A DNA stretch of 22,033 nucleotides, from NCBI GenBank assembly GCA_964550635.1, contig CAZJZV010000022.1, positions 1-22,033 of the forward strand. The letters are read 5' to 3'. This document shows positions 7,914 through 15,933 of this stretch, in pieces. The notes below the pieces were generated by a model. The model did no database searches. It was given only the letters and a program-made list of their open reading frames with translations, and was not told the DNA's origin. Position numbers and translations under genes: made by a program. How positions within the stretch are numbered: position 1 is the first letter of the stretch; every line of letters begins with the position of its first letter. Source of the stretch: RGIG4097 sp964550635 (lineage in GTDB: Bacteria; Bacillota; Clostridia; Christensenellales; CAG-917).

Positions 7914-8697
7914 AAATGCCTCCGATGATATTTTTCAAATATTGCACGCTTTCCGCGACTTCGGAAAACGATTGATAGTCTTTTGCGTATTGTTCAAGGA
8001 TGACGGGACCGCCGTAACCCTCTTTTTTCAAGCGTTCTATAAGCTTGTCAAAGGGGAATACCCCTTTGCCTACCATGCAGATTTTGCCGTCCGCATCGTG
8101 ATCGCAGAGATGCACGTTTGCAAGCCTATCTCCCATGGCGGATATATAATCACTCCAATCGCAACCACTCTGCCACGCCTGTTTGACGTCGAGAGTGGTG
8201 TATACGTCGGGAGCGAATTTTTTCATTTTTTCAAAGAATTGCGGTGTATTGAACGCACACCAATGCACGTTTTCAAAGCAAAGTTTTATGCCGTGAGCGA
8301 GTGCCATTTTCGCAAGTTCGTTTATTCTTGCGCCGTACTTTTCGGGATCGTAATAAGCGGTTTTCTTCACTCTCGTCGAGCCGTGGAAGGTGTAGCATTT
8401 CGCGCCCAACTTCTCCCCTGCGGCAAGCACCTTGTCGAAGAAAATCTCCGCGTCCGCAACCGTACGCGGCGCCGCGTTGAAAAGTTGCGGTTCAAAAGAA
8501 GTGCTGAGAGAGTGCACCGAATAGACGTCCAAATCCCCTTTTTTCTCAATCAACAAGTCCGAAAAAGAGGGTTCGAGTTCGGAATACGTCGTGAGAAAAA
8601 CCTCCGCGCATTCCCCTCCGCAACGACTGATGACCGAGAACGTATCCTCGGTCACCAGTTTTGTAAAGTATGTTGCGGTTGAAATTCCAACTTTCAT
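7903..8697 (-). CDS. Sugar phosphate isomerase/epimerase-like TIM-barrel protein
   Basis: The 264-residue protein has the xylose-isomerase-like (AP endonuclease 2 family) TIM barrel. Metal-ligand positions of that family are filled: the glutamate in LCFENVHW, the aspartate in TTLDVKQAW, the histidine and aspartate in ANVHLCDHD, and the glutamate near the end in VILEQY. Such proteins isomerise or epimerise ketoses, inositols or related sugars, and some are DNA-repair endonuclease IV. The lack of the full Nfo metal set and the neighbour pgi favour a sugar substrate, but the substrate cannot be read from sequence. The ATG follows the hpf stop directly with only a weak GAAG, so translation probably depends on hpf. 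Confidence 0.75.
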   Translation of the reverse strand: MKVGISTATYFTKLVTEDTFSVISRCGGECAEVFLTTYSELEPSFSDLLIEKKGDLDVYSVHSLSTSFEPQLFNAAPRTVADAEIFFDKVLAAGEKLGAKCYTFHGSTRVKKTAYYDPEKYGARINELAKMALAHGIKLCFENVHWCAFNTPQFFEKMKKFAPDVYTTLDVKQAWQSGCDWSDYISAMGDRLANVHLCDHDADGKICMVGKGVFPFDKLIERLKKEGYGGPVILEQYAKDYQSFSEVAESVQYLKNIIGGIYAD

Positions 8698-9069
8698 TTA
8701 TTCTTCGTTATCTCCGTCGTCGAAGTCTTTTTTAGGTTTTTTCTTGTCCACCGCTTCTCCTTTCTTCGCCCAAATGTCCTTTTGTTTACGGACTTGTCCG
8801 AGCAGTTTCGGGATGACGAGGTCGAGATTGGTGAACGGGTCGCTCGACTCTGCCGTTGCGCGATAGGTGATACTTCTCGTGGTCACCGTGAGGTCGGTTG
8901 CGTAGGTATCCCCTTCGAGTGTAACGCAATAAGACACTCTGGCGTTTTCGTCGTCCTTGAAGTAGTTGTCGAGTTTTGACGTTTTCTTCAAGGTCATTTC
9001 TTTCAATCCGTCGCTAACCGTGTAGTTTTTGCCGAAAATCTCAATCGAGAGAGTGCTTTCGTTTTTCAT
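8698..9069 (-). CDS. hpf: Short ribosome hibernation promoting factor (HPF/RaiA type)
   Basis: The 123-residue protein has the RaiA/HPF N-terminal fold (beta-alpha-beta-beta-beta-alpha): 'LSIEIFGKNYTVSDGLKEMTLKKTSKLDNYFKDD', 'VTLEGDTYATDLTVTTRSITYRATAESSDPFTNLDLVIPKLLGQVRKQKD'. These factors bind the 30S decoding region and silence ribosomes. Firmicutes usually carry the long form (about 180 residues) with a C-terminal dimerisation domain for 100S particles; here that domain is replaced by a charged tail (KKKPKKDFDDGDNEE). The start at 9069 is set by GGAGG 8 bases upstream; a longer frame to 9102 has no ribosome site and would begin at the promoter. It has its own promoter. Confidence 0.85.
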   Translation of the reverse strand: MKNESTLSIEIFGKNYTVSDGLKEMTLKKTSKLDNYFKDDENARVSYCVTLEGDTYATDLTVTTRSITYRATAESSDPFTNLDLVIPKLLGQVRKQKDIWAKKGEAVDKKKPKKDFDDGDNEE

Positions 9070-9100
9070 TTTTGGTACCTCCGTACTTTTATTCAAGCAC

Positions 9101-9129
9101 ATTATACCAAATTTCTAACCACAATTCAA
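9101..9129 (-). promoter_or_regulatory. Sigma-A type promoter of hpf
   Basis: On the minus strand TTGAAT (9124-9129) and TATAAT (9101-9106) are exactly 17 bases apart, about 30 bases ahead of the hpf start. A 7-bp inverted repeat (ACCAAAT at 9106-9112 and ATTTGGT at 9136-9142) brackets the -35 region and could be an operator. Confidence 0.75.
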
Positions 9130-9147
9130 TAGCGGATTTGGTTTTTG

Positions 9148-11478
9148 TTATTTATTTTGTGCGACGCGGAAAGTCAGGTCGAATCCGTCGCAGTCCACGT
9201 AGACGTCGTATCCCGCGTCGAGACTTCCGTCAAGCACCATTTCGCTGAGTTTGTCTTCGACAAGCCTTTGTATTGCGCGGCGGATAGGTCTTGCGCCGTA
9301 CTCTTCGCTGTAATTCTTCTCTGCAATGAAGTTTTTCGCGGTGAGAGATACGTGGAGTTTGACACCCTTTTCATTCAGTCGTCCCGCAAGTGCCTTGAGC
9401 ATTATCGTTGCGATTTCGCCTACGTCGTCGCGGGTGAGTTTGTGGAAGTCGATGATTTCGTCGATACGGTTGATGAGTTCGGGTTTCATCACTTCTTTGA
9501 GCGCTTTCGTCCTGCGCTCTTTCTTATCGTCGCTAGCGGACGTTGAATTGAAACCGAGAGAGCGTTTGTTGTCGTTTTCTTCCCCCGCGCCGATATTCGA
9601 CGTCATAATCACGACGGTATTCTTGAAACTGACCGTCCTGCCGTGACTGTCCGTCAATCGTCCGTCGTCGAGAATTTGCAAAAGCAGATTGTAGACGTCG
9701 GGATGAGCCTTTTCGATTTCATCGAACAACACGACCGAGTAAGGTTTTCTTCTGACCTTTTCGGTGAGCCAACCGCCCTCTTCGTAGCCTACGAGTCCGG
9801 GAGCCGAGCCGATGAGTTTGCTTGCGTTTTGCTTGTCCATATATTCGGACATATCGAGCCTTATCATCATATTTTCGTCCCCGAACAACGCTTCGGCAAG
9901 TGCTTTACAAAGTTCGGTTTTGCCGACTCCGGTAGGTCCCATAAAGATGAACGAGCCGATAGGGCGTTTGGGGTCTTTGAGTCCCGCTCTCGCTCTGCGT
10001 ATCGCTCTTGCGACCGATCCGACTGCATCCTTTTGACCGACCACGCGTTTTGCAAGATCGCTTTCGAGTTTGGTGAGTTTTTCGCTCTCCCCTTGCGTAA
10101 CCCTGCTAACCGGAATGCCCGTCCAATCGGACACTATCTCCGCGATTTCTTCTTCGCCTATATAGGATTTTGCGTTGTCCGCCTTGCTTGCGAGAAGGAT
10201 TTTCATTCTGCTCGACGCTTCGTCCACAAGGTCTATCGCCTTATCCGGCAAAAACCTGTCGTTCACGTATCTATCCGAGAGAATAACCGCCGCCGAAATC
10301 GCTTCGTCCGTGATTTCGACGCCGTGGTGATTTTGGTATTTATCCTTGAGTCCGCGGAGAATTTCTATACTATCCGACACCGACGGTTGCTCGACGTCTA
10401 CCGGTTGGAATCTGCGTTCGAGTGCGGGATCCTTTTCAAAATATTTGCGATATTCCGCAGTCGTCGTTGCGCCTATGGTTTGGAGTTCACCGCGGGCAAG
10501 CATAGGTTTCAGTATGTTCGCCACGTCAAGTCCGCCTTCCGACGAGCCTGCGTTCAATATGGTGTGGATTTCGTCAATGAAAAGAATGATATTTCCGTCG
10601 TCGCGGATGAGTTTCAGAGCGTTTTTCATTCTCTCTTCGAAGTCCCCCCTGTATCTCGTCCCCGCAACCATAGAGGTCAAATCGAGTGAAAACACCGTTT
10701 TGCCTTGCAGTGCGGACGGCACGTTACCGCTTGCGATATTCTGCGCAAGACCGTCGATGACCGCCGATTTACCCACACCGGGCTCACCTATGAGAATGGG
10801 ATTGTTTTTCGTGCGCCTGCAAAGAATACGCACCACTCTTTCAAGTTCTTTATCTCTGCCGATGACGGGGTCGAGTTTTCCCGCTTTCGCCTTTGCGGTC
10901 AAGTCGATACCGAAATCGTCGAGGCAAACTTCCTTTTCTTTTTTCACGTTGTCGTCCGCACAAGCGACCACGTTACGCGCATTATATTCGTCATCCGTTT
11001 TCGCTCTATTGTGCATATCTTCGGAGATTGAATTTGCAAACAAAGTCGCCACTTCTTCTTCGATTTGACCGTCCGTGCGCTCACCCATAACGCATTTCAC
11101 CGCGGAAAACAGGTCGGCGGATTTTGAGTATGCGAGCCTTGTTGCGACGTTATCTTCCCCTACGCACAAAATCGCATAGAGCAAATGTTCGGTGCAAATC
11201 TCGTCCGAAAACTTGAATTTCGCAACGTTTTCGGCATCGTAAAGCGCGCGCTTCGCATTGTTTGAAAATTCGACGCGTCCGCGCATAGCGGGTTGACGAG
11301 TTAGCGCGGTCAATACGTATTCGGGAGTCACACCGTAGTAGTCGAGCAGTTTCGCCGCCATACCGCCGCCCACGGACAAGCCGTAAAGCAAATGTTCGGT
11401 GCAGACCAAACCGCCCGTTTCGGATGCGAGCATTTCCGCCTCTCTCAAAACGTATTCCAAATTGACTGAAAGGTTCAT
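9148..11478 (-). CDS. clpC: ClpC-type AAA+ unfoldase lacking the middle domain
   Basis: This 776-residue Hsp100 unfoldase feeds substrates to ClpP. The N-domain has two repeats, each with the TEH motif (E28, E97) equivalent to the phosphoarginine-binding glutamates of Bacillus subtilis ClpC. The first AAA+ ring has Walker A GEPGVGKS (231-238) and Walker B LFIDE (299-303). The second has GPTGVGKT (514-521) and VVLFDE (582-587). LGF at 641-643 matches the ClpP-docking loop. Only about 20 residues (421-443) join DEASS to EIVSDWTGIPVS, so the coiled-coil M-domain of typical ClpC, which contacts MecA and controls oligomer state, is absent. It overlaps mcsB by 4 bases with GGAGG upstream, so they are co-translated. 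The mcsB link and pArg residues favour clpC over clpA. Confidence 0.88.
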   Translation of the reverse strand: MNLSVNLEYVLREAEMLASETGGLVCTEHLLYGLSVGGGMAAKLLDYYGVTPEYVLTALTRQPAMRGRVEFSNNAKRALYDAENVAKFKFSDEICTEHLLYAILCVGEDNVATRLAYSKSADLFSAVKCVMGERTDGQIEEEVATLFANSISEDMHNRAKTDDEYNARNVVACADDNVKKEKEVCLDDFGIDLTAKAKAGKLDPVIGRDKELERVVRILCRRTKNNPILIGEPGVGKSAVIDGLAQNIASGNVPSALQGKTVFSLDLTSMVAGTRYRGDFEERMKNALKLIRDDGNIILFIDEIHTILNAGSSEGGLDVANILKPMLARGELQTIGATTTAEYRKYFEKDPALERRFQPVDVEQPSVSDSIEILRGLKDKYQNHHGVEITDEAISAAVILSDRYVNDRFLPDKAIDLVDEASSRMKILLASKADNAKSYIGEEEIAEIVSDWTGIPVSRVTQGESEKLTKLESDLAKRVVGQKDAVGSVARAIRRARAGLKDPKRPIGSFIFMGPTGVGKTELCKALAEALFGDENMMIRLDMSEYMDKQNASKLIGSAPGLVGYEEGGWLTEKVRRKPYSVVLFDEIEKAHPDVYNLLLQILDDGRLTDSHGRTVSFKNTVVIMTSNIGAGEENDNKRSLGFNSTSASDDKKERRTKALKEVMKPELINRIDEIIDFHKLTRDDVGEIATIMLKALAGRLNEKGVKLHVSLTAKNFIAEKNYSEEYGARPIRRAIQRLVEDKLSEMVLDGSLDAGYDVYVDCDGFDLTFRVAQNK

Positions 11479-12476
11479 CTCATAACCTCCGCAAGAATGT
11501 CCCTGACGAGTTTCGCTCTCGTGATGTCCCTAACGTGCGGGGCGCATTCTCCGATTTTTATAGTGAGGGATGCGGCGGATAAACGCGTTGTGAGCGCATC
11601 GAGCGCATCCGTATTTATTTCGGGCAGGAAACCGCAGATAACCCCCAGTTTCACGTCCGATATTAGCCTTTGCATTTCGTCCGAACTCAAGGAATAGACG
11701 TTGCGTAGCACGTTGAAACTGTGCAAAACTTTGTCCCTGACAAGACTTCCTTTTTGTTCGAGCATTCTTTCTCTTGCAACACTTTCCGCAATGCAGATAC
11801 CCTCTGTTGCTTTTTCCACGTCTTCGAGAATTTTTATCTCGGACGTACCGCCTTTTTTGGTGTTGCTGATTTGATAGGTATCACCTATTGCACTGCTACC
11901 TTCTCCGTACACTCCCCTAATCGTGAAGCCGTAACCTGTGAAGACTTTCACGGTGTCTTGGATTGCGTTCATAATTCTGAGCGCGGGCAAGAATACCATA
12001 GTCGACGCGCGCATACCCGTGCCGAGATTGGTGGGACAGGCGGTCACAAAACCGTAGTCGCGGTCGTAAGCGATAGGCAAATTGGTCACGATAAGGTCGT
12101 CGAAATACGCAAGTCTGTCGTAGGCTCCCTGCAAGTTGAAGCCCCTTTCGACACACTGCTCTCTCAAGTGATCTTCTTCGTTAATCATGAAGGACAACCT
12201 TTCGTTTTTCTCGACGATACCCGCGCTTTCATCCCTATTGCGCACGAGAGCGGGAGAGATGAGATGCCTTTCGACGAGCGCCTTAATCTGCGAATCGTCA
12301 AGGTCGCGAAGTCTGAAAAAATCCGCGTCTATGCGACCGTGCAAAATTTTCTCAACGATTTCGGGCAGAATTAGCCGTTTTTCGCGGTCAACGGCACTTC
12401 CGGGGTATGCGATACCTTGCACGTTGCGGGCAAATCGCACCCTTGAAGATATTACGTTGAAGCGAGTAGGATCCAT
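11475..12476 (-). CDS. mcsB: Protein arginine kinase McsB
   Basis: McsB phosphorylates arginines on damaged or misfolded proteins and marks them for ClpCP. The 333-residue protein has the phosphagen-kinase fold: ATP-binding SSRVRFARN (10-18), NEEDH (99-103), the catalytic-loop cysteine in ACPTNLGTGMRAS (146-158), RGVYGEGS (187-194) and ISNT. Near the C-terminus RDITRA (316-321) matches the RDxxRA phosphoarginine-sensing motif of McsB, which argues against a creatine or arginine kinase. It starts one base after the galU stop and overlaps clpC by 4 bases (ATGA). The usual partners ctsR and mcsA are not in the window; the operon begins with galE and galU instead. Confidence 0.95.
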   Translation of the reverse strand: MDPTRFNVISSRVRFARNVQGIAYPGSAVDREKRLILPEIVEKILHGRIDADFFRLRDLDDSQIKALVERHLISPALVRNRDESAGIVEKNERLSFMINEEDHLREQCVERGFNLQGAYDRLAYFDDLIVTNLPIAYDRDYGFVTACPTNLGTGMRASTMVFLPALRIMNAIQDTVKVFTGYGFTIRGVYGEGSSAIGDTYQISNTKKGGTSEIKILEDVEKATEGICIAESVARERMLEQKGSLVRDKVLHSFNVLRNVYSLSSDEMQRLISDVKLGVICGFLPEINTDALDALTTRLSAASLTIKIGECAPHVRDITRAKLVRDILAEVMR

Positions 12477-13337
12477 TTATCTTTTGTTTTGCAAGTATTC
12501 AGCGAACACTTTTCCGATTTTTTCGTCGCGGAGTGCGTATTCTACAACCGCTTCGAGATAGCCTTCTTTGTTGCCTACGTCGTAACGTCTGCCGTCGAAA
12601 AGACAAGCGACCGCACCGTAGGTTTCGGCGACTTTTCCGATTGCGTCGGTGAGATAGATTTCGCCGTCGGATGCGGTGGCGGTTTGTTCGATTGCATCGA
12701 AAACTTCGGGGGTGAGAATAAATCTGCCCAGAGAAACAAGGTCGCTAGGCAACTCCCCTTGCGGTTTTTCGACGATACCTTCGATTGCGGTGATTTTGCC
12801 TTCTTCCCCTTTTATCTTCATCACTCCGCAACGGCGCGCGACTTCTTCTGACGTTTTTTGCACGCCGACGACGGTTTTGCCCGTTTCCGAAAATGCGTCC
12901 GCAAGTTGTTTCGTGACGGGTATACCCTTGCCCGTGTAGATGACGTCGTCCCCAAAAAGTACTGCAATAGGCTCACCGTTTGCAAATTCCTTTGCAAGAT
13001 AGACTGCGTGTCCGCTACCTTTTTGTTCGGTTTGATAGGCAAAAGTTATATTCGCGCCGAACTTCTCGTTTGCGAGCGCGTACAAATCGTCAAGTCCCCT
13101 ATCAATGAGTCTTGCGTTGAGTTTTTCGTTCTCTTCAAAGAGTTTTTTCACGCACTCTTTTTCTTCGGAAATGACGATGAGAATATCCGTAATCCCCGAA
13201 TTTATCGCTTCGTCCACGATATAGAGTAGCGCAGGTCTGTCCGCAATGGGCAGAAGTTCTTTGGGTACGACTTTGGTGACGGGAAGAAATCTCGTCCCGA
13301 ACCCACCGCATGGTATCACCGCTTTCCTGACTTGCAT
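12477..13337 (-). CDS. galU: UTP-glucose-1-phosphate uridylyltransferase
   Basis: GalU makes UDP-glucose from UTP and glucose-1-phosphate for cell-wall polymers, glycolipids and galactose metabolism. The 286-residue protein has the nucleotidyltransferase signature near the N-terminus (PCGGFGTRFLPVTKVVPKELLPI), the metal/nucleotide motif AVLFGDDVI, and GIVEKP, followed by the C-terminal DGRRYDVGNKEGYLEA. The first motif reads PCGG rather than the common PAAG. I start at the ATG at 13337 because GGAGG lies 5 bases upstream; a frame starting 15 bases earlier would swallow that site. It sits 34 bases after galE, whose product uses UDP-glucose. Confidence 0.95.
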   Translation of the reverse strand: MQVRKAVIPCGGFGTRFLPVTKVVPKELLPIADRPALLYIVDEAINSGITDILIVISEEKECVKKLFEENEKLNARLIDRGLDDLYALANEKFGANITFAYQTEQKGSGHAVYLAKEFANGEPIAVLFGDDVIYTGKGIPVTKQLADAFSETGKTVVGVQKTSEEVARRCGVMKIKGEEGKITAIEGIVEKPQGELPSDLVSLGRFILTPEVFDAIEQTATASDGEIYLTDAIGKVAETYGAVACLFDGRRYDVGNKEGYLEAVVEYALRDEKIGKVFAEYLQNKR

Positions 13338-13371
13338 AATAACCTCCGTCAACTTCTCATTCCGAGTTTGA

Positions 13372-14355
13372 TCATTTATTATATCCGTCGGGGTGAGAAT
13401 TGTGCCACTTCCAAGCGGATGCGACGATTGAATCGAGAGTGTCGAACTTGGGTTTCCAACCGAGTTCCTTTTTGATTTTGTCGCTCGACGCGACCAAACT
13501 TGCGGGATCTCCCGGACGGCGCGCGGTGATTTCGCGTTTGATCTCGATACCGGTAACCTTTTCCACGGTGTCGATGACTTCTTTCACCGAAAAACCATTG
13601 CCGTTGCCAAGGTTGTAGTGGGTGGATTTTCCGCCGTTTTTGAGATATTCGAGCGCCTTGATATGCGCATCCGCAAGGTCTGTGATGTGGATATAGTCCC
13701 TGATACAAGTCCCGTCCGGCGTGGGATAGTCGTCCCCGAATATGCCGATATGATCGCGCTTGCCGTTCGCAACTTGCAAGATGATCGGAATAAGGTGGCT
13801 TTCGGGATTGTGCGCTTCCCCGATTTCACCGCTGACGTGCGCCCCCGCCGCATTGAAATAACGCAGTGCGACGTACTTCATGCCGTACGCTTTGTCGTAG
13901 TCTTGCATGAATTGTTCCATCATCAACTTCGTTTGACCGTATACGCTAGTGGGATTTTGGGGGCTATCTTCGGTGATAAGACCGTCACCGCAATCCCCGT
14001 AAGTCGCCGCGGACGACGAGAAAACGAGATACTTCACGTTTTCCGCTATCATTGCGTCGAGAAGGGACAAAGTGCCCGCCACGTTGTTGTGGTAGTATTT
14101 CGCAGGGTTCGTCATGCTCTCTCCGACAAGGGAATACGCCGCAAAGTGTATGACCGAATCCACGTTGTAATCACGGAAAGTCTTTCTCAAAAGGTCTACG
14201 TCGAAAAGGTCGCCTTTGACGAAGGGGACGTCCCCTATCGACTCGATATGTCCCGTCGACAAATTGTCGTAGACGACGACGTCCATACCTCTTTCGCGAA
14301 GTTCTCTGACAGTGTGAGAACCGATGTAACCTGCTCCGCCGGTGACCAAAATCAT
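13372..14355 (-). CDS. galE: UDP-glucose 4-epimerase
   Basis: GalE interconverts UDP-glucose and UDP-galactose. The 327-residue short-chain dehydrogenase has the NAD-binding GGAGYIG (6-12), the serine stretch FSSSAATYG (112-120), the catalytic pair Y139 and K143 in SVYGQTK, and 'RYFNAAGAH' and 'LGNGNGFSVKEVI' further on. It is the first gene of the minus-strand galE-galU-mcsB-clpC run. GAGG lies 7 bases before the ATG and a promoter lies about 30 bases further upstream. Confidence 0.96.
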   Translation of the reverse strand: MILVTGGAGYIGSHTVRELRERGMDVVVYDNLSTGHIESIGDVPFVKGDLFDVDLLRKTFRDYNVDSVIHFAAYSLVGESMTNPAKYYHNNVAGTLSLLDAMIAENVKYLVFSSSAATYGDCGDGLITEDSPQNPTSVYGQTKLMMEQFMQDYDKAYGMKYVALRYFNAAGAHVSGEIGEAHNPESHLIPIILQVANGKRDHIGIFGDDYPTPDGTCIRDYIHITDLADAHIKALEYLKNGGKSTHYNLGNGNGFSVKEVIDTVEKVTGIEIKREITARRPGDPASLVASSDKIKKELGWKPKFDTLDSIVASAWKWHNSHPDGYNK

Positions 14356-14385
14356 AATTATGCCTCACAAATTATTTATTTTAAT

Positions 14386-14414
14386 ATTATAGCGCAAAAC
14401 CGCTTGTAATGCAA
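14386..14414 (-). promoter_or_regulatory. Sigma-A type promoter of galE operon
   Basis: On the minus strand TTGCAT (14409-14414) and TATAAT (14386-14391) are 17 bases apart. The -35 box overlaps by one base the -35 box of the opposing dinB promoter. I see no CtsR-type GGTCAAA repeat or CIRCE element here, although mcsB and clpC lie downstream. Confidence 0.7.
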
Positions 14415-14432
14415 TAGTTTAAGGAATATAAT
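14404..14432 (+). promoter_or_regulatory. Sigma-A type promoter of dinB
   Basis: TTGTAA (14404-14409) and TATAAT (14427-14432) are 17 bases apart, about 70 bases ahead of the dinB start. The -35 element touches that of the divergent galE promoter, so polymerase binding at one may hinder the other. I see no Bacillus-type LexA box. Confidence 0.6.
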
Positions 14433-14500
14433 ATATATAAAATTATGGGATAAACGAGCCGTAACCCAAACGAGAGTTGCGGACTCTTGATTTGCAAGCA

Positions 14501-15733
14501 ATGGAAAAAACGATACTTCACTGTGATTTGAACAATTTCTACGCGTCGGTCGAGCAGAAGTCGCACCCAGAGTACGACGGTTTGCCCATTGCCGTTTGCG
14601 GAAACCCCGAAAATCGTCACGGTATCGTCCTTGCGAAAAACTATCTCGCAAAAGAAGCGGGCGTGCAAACCGGGGAAGCGATTTGGATTTCAAAGAAAAA
14701 ATGCCCAAATATCGTATTCCTGCCCCCGCACTTCGATCAGTACGTCAAAATATCCGCTATCGTGCGGGAAATCTACACCCGCTACACCGACAAAGTTGAA
14801 AGTTTCGGACTCGACGAATGTTGGCTCGACGTCACAGGCTCCCTCCGCCTTTTCGGCAAGGACGGCAAAGGGATTGCGGACGATATAAGAGAAACCGTAA
14901 AACGCGAAACGGGACTGACAATATCCGTCGGCGTATCATTTACGAAAGTGCTTGCGAAACTCGGCTCGGATATCAAAAAACCCGACGCAACCACCGTCCT
15001 ATCGAAAGACGATTATATGAATATAATCGGCGATATGTCCCCGGGCGAAATGATTATGATAGGCAGAAAAACCGCCGAAAAACTCAAACGCCTGAATATC
15101 ACCACGATTAGACAACTTGCAAACGCGGATAGAAAAATGCTACGCACCCATTTCGGAGTCATCGGAGATAATATGGTGGACTACGCTTCGGGGATTGAAA
15201 AAGACGAAGTCAAGCACTACTACGACGTGCATATCCCGAAGAGCATTTCAAACGGCACGACCACCCCGAAAGACGTGACTTCTCTCACCGACGCAAAAAT
15301 CGTGATTTACGCACTTTCCGAACTTGTAGCGGTCAGGATGAGAAAGTACGGACTATCCTGCTCGGGTGTTTGTCTTGCAATCAGATACGCCGAAACTCTC
15401 GACGGGATTTCAAGACAAAAACAACTGTCTTTTCCGACTTCTAACGCATCGGATATTGCCGAAAACGCAATTTCTCTGCTCAAAGAAATGCACACTTTCC
15501 CCACTCCGTTGAGAGCGATAACCGTGGGTGCAATAAAACTCGAAGACGGCGGAATGCAACAACTTTGTCTTTTCGGCGAAAAGGACGAAAAAGAAGACAA
15601 ACTCGAAAAAAGCGTGGACAAAATCCGCGACAAATTCGGCTACAATTCCATTGTCAGAGGGGTTGTACTCGGCAACGATTTGACGGGAAATCTTCACGAA
15701 GAAGACGGCTTCAAACCTTTTGCCAAAAATTAG
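14501..15733 (+). CDS. dinB: Y-family DNA polymerase IV (DinB)
   Basis: DinB is an error-prone translesion polymerase. In this 410-residue protein the first catalytic aspartate is D9 in ILHCDLNNFYASVE, with the steric-gate aromatics F13-Y14; the second acidic pair is D105-E106 in GLDECWLDV. A helix-hairpin-helix thumb (LKRLNITTIRQLANADRKML) and the little-finger domain follow. QLCLF (354-358) matches the beta-clamp binding motif, and it is followed by a helical tail (SVDKIRDKFGYNSIVRG) seen in clostridial homologues. I start at the ATG at 14501 because family members begin this way; there is no good ribosome site before it. A TTG at 14477 preceded by GAGAG would add 8 residues. Confidence 0.93.
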   Translation: MEKTILHCDLNNFYASVEQKSHPEYDGLPIAVCGNPENRHGIVLAKNYLAKEAGVQTGEAIWISKKKCPNIVFLPPHFDQYVKISAIVREIYTRYTDKVESFGLDECWLDVTGSLRLFGKDGKGIADDIRETVKRETGLTISVGVSFTKVLAKLGSDIKKPDATTVLSKDDYMNIIGDMSPGEMIMIGRKTAEKLKRLNITTIRQLANADRKMLRTHFGVIGDNMVDYASGIEKDEVKHYYDVHIPKSISNGTTTPKDVTSLTDAKIVIYALSELVAVRMRKYGLSCSGVCLAIRYAETLDGISRQKQLSFPTSNASDIAENAISLLKEMHTFPTPLRAITVGAIKLEDGGMQQLCLFGEKDEKEDKLEKSVDKIRDKFGYNSIVRGVVLGNDLTGNLHEEDGFKPFAKN

Positions 15734-15894
15734 GTTTTCGGCATTCTAACCCGCTATCTTTTTCGTTTTGCGCAAAGCAAACCTGATTGTGCGATTGAAT
15801 ATGAGTGCTTGATTTTTCACCTTTCTTCCCTGTTTTCAGTCCCTTGATTTTCTCGCATTTTTGACGATTTTCAAATCCGCTCTTTCCCCATTGC

Positions 15895-15933
15895 TTAATG
15901 AAAATTTTACAAAATCTTTACAAACGTTTTACA
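15895..15933 (+). promoter_or_regulatory. Putative PhoP box: four hexamers at 11-bp period
   Basis: Hexamers TTAATG (15895), TTTACA (15906), TTTACA (15917) and TTTACA (15928) start exactly 11 bases apart. The Gram-positive PhoP site is known as direct repeats of TT(A/C/T)A(C/T)A with about 5-base spacers lying upstream of or over the -35 region; three units match fully and the fourth at 5 of 6. The operon downstream contains a phosphate cotransporter with a PhoU-like domain. Binding is inference. Confidence 0.6.

Noticed and set aside
6516..7928. Long plus-strand open frame (470 residues) opposite pgi
   Set aside because: It is an antisense shadow of pgi, which has all catalytic motifs and a proper ribosome site. 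The shadow is rich in valine, phenylalanine and cysteine, with no family features.
14404..14432. LexA/SOS operator in the dinB promoter
   Set aside because: No sequence resembling the Bacillus-type GAAC-N4-GTTC operator is present between galE and dinB.
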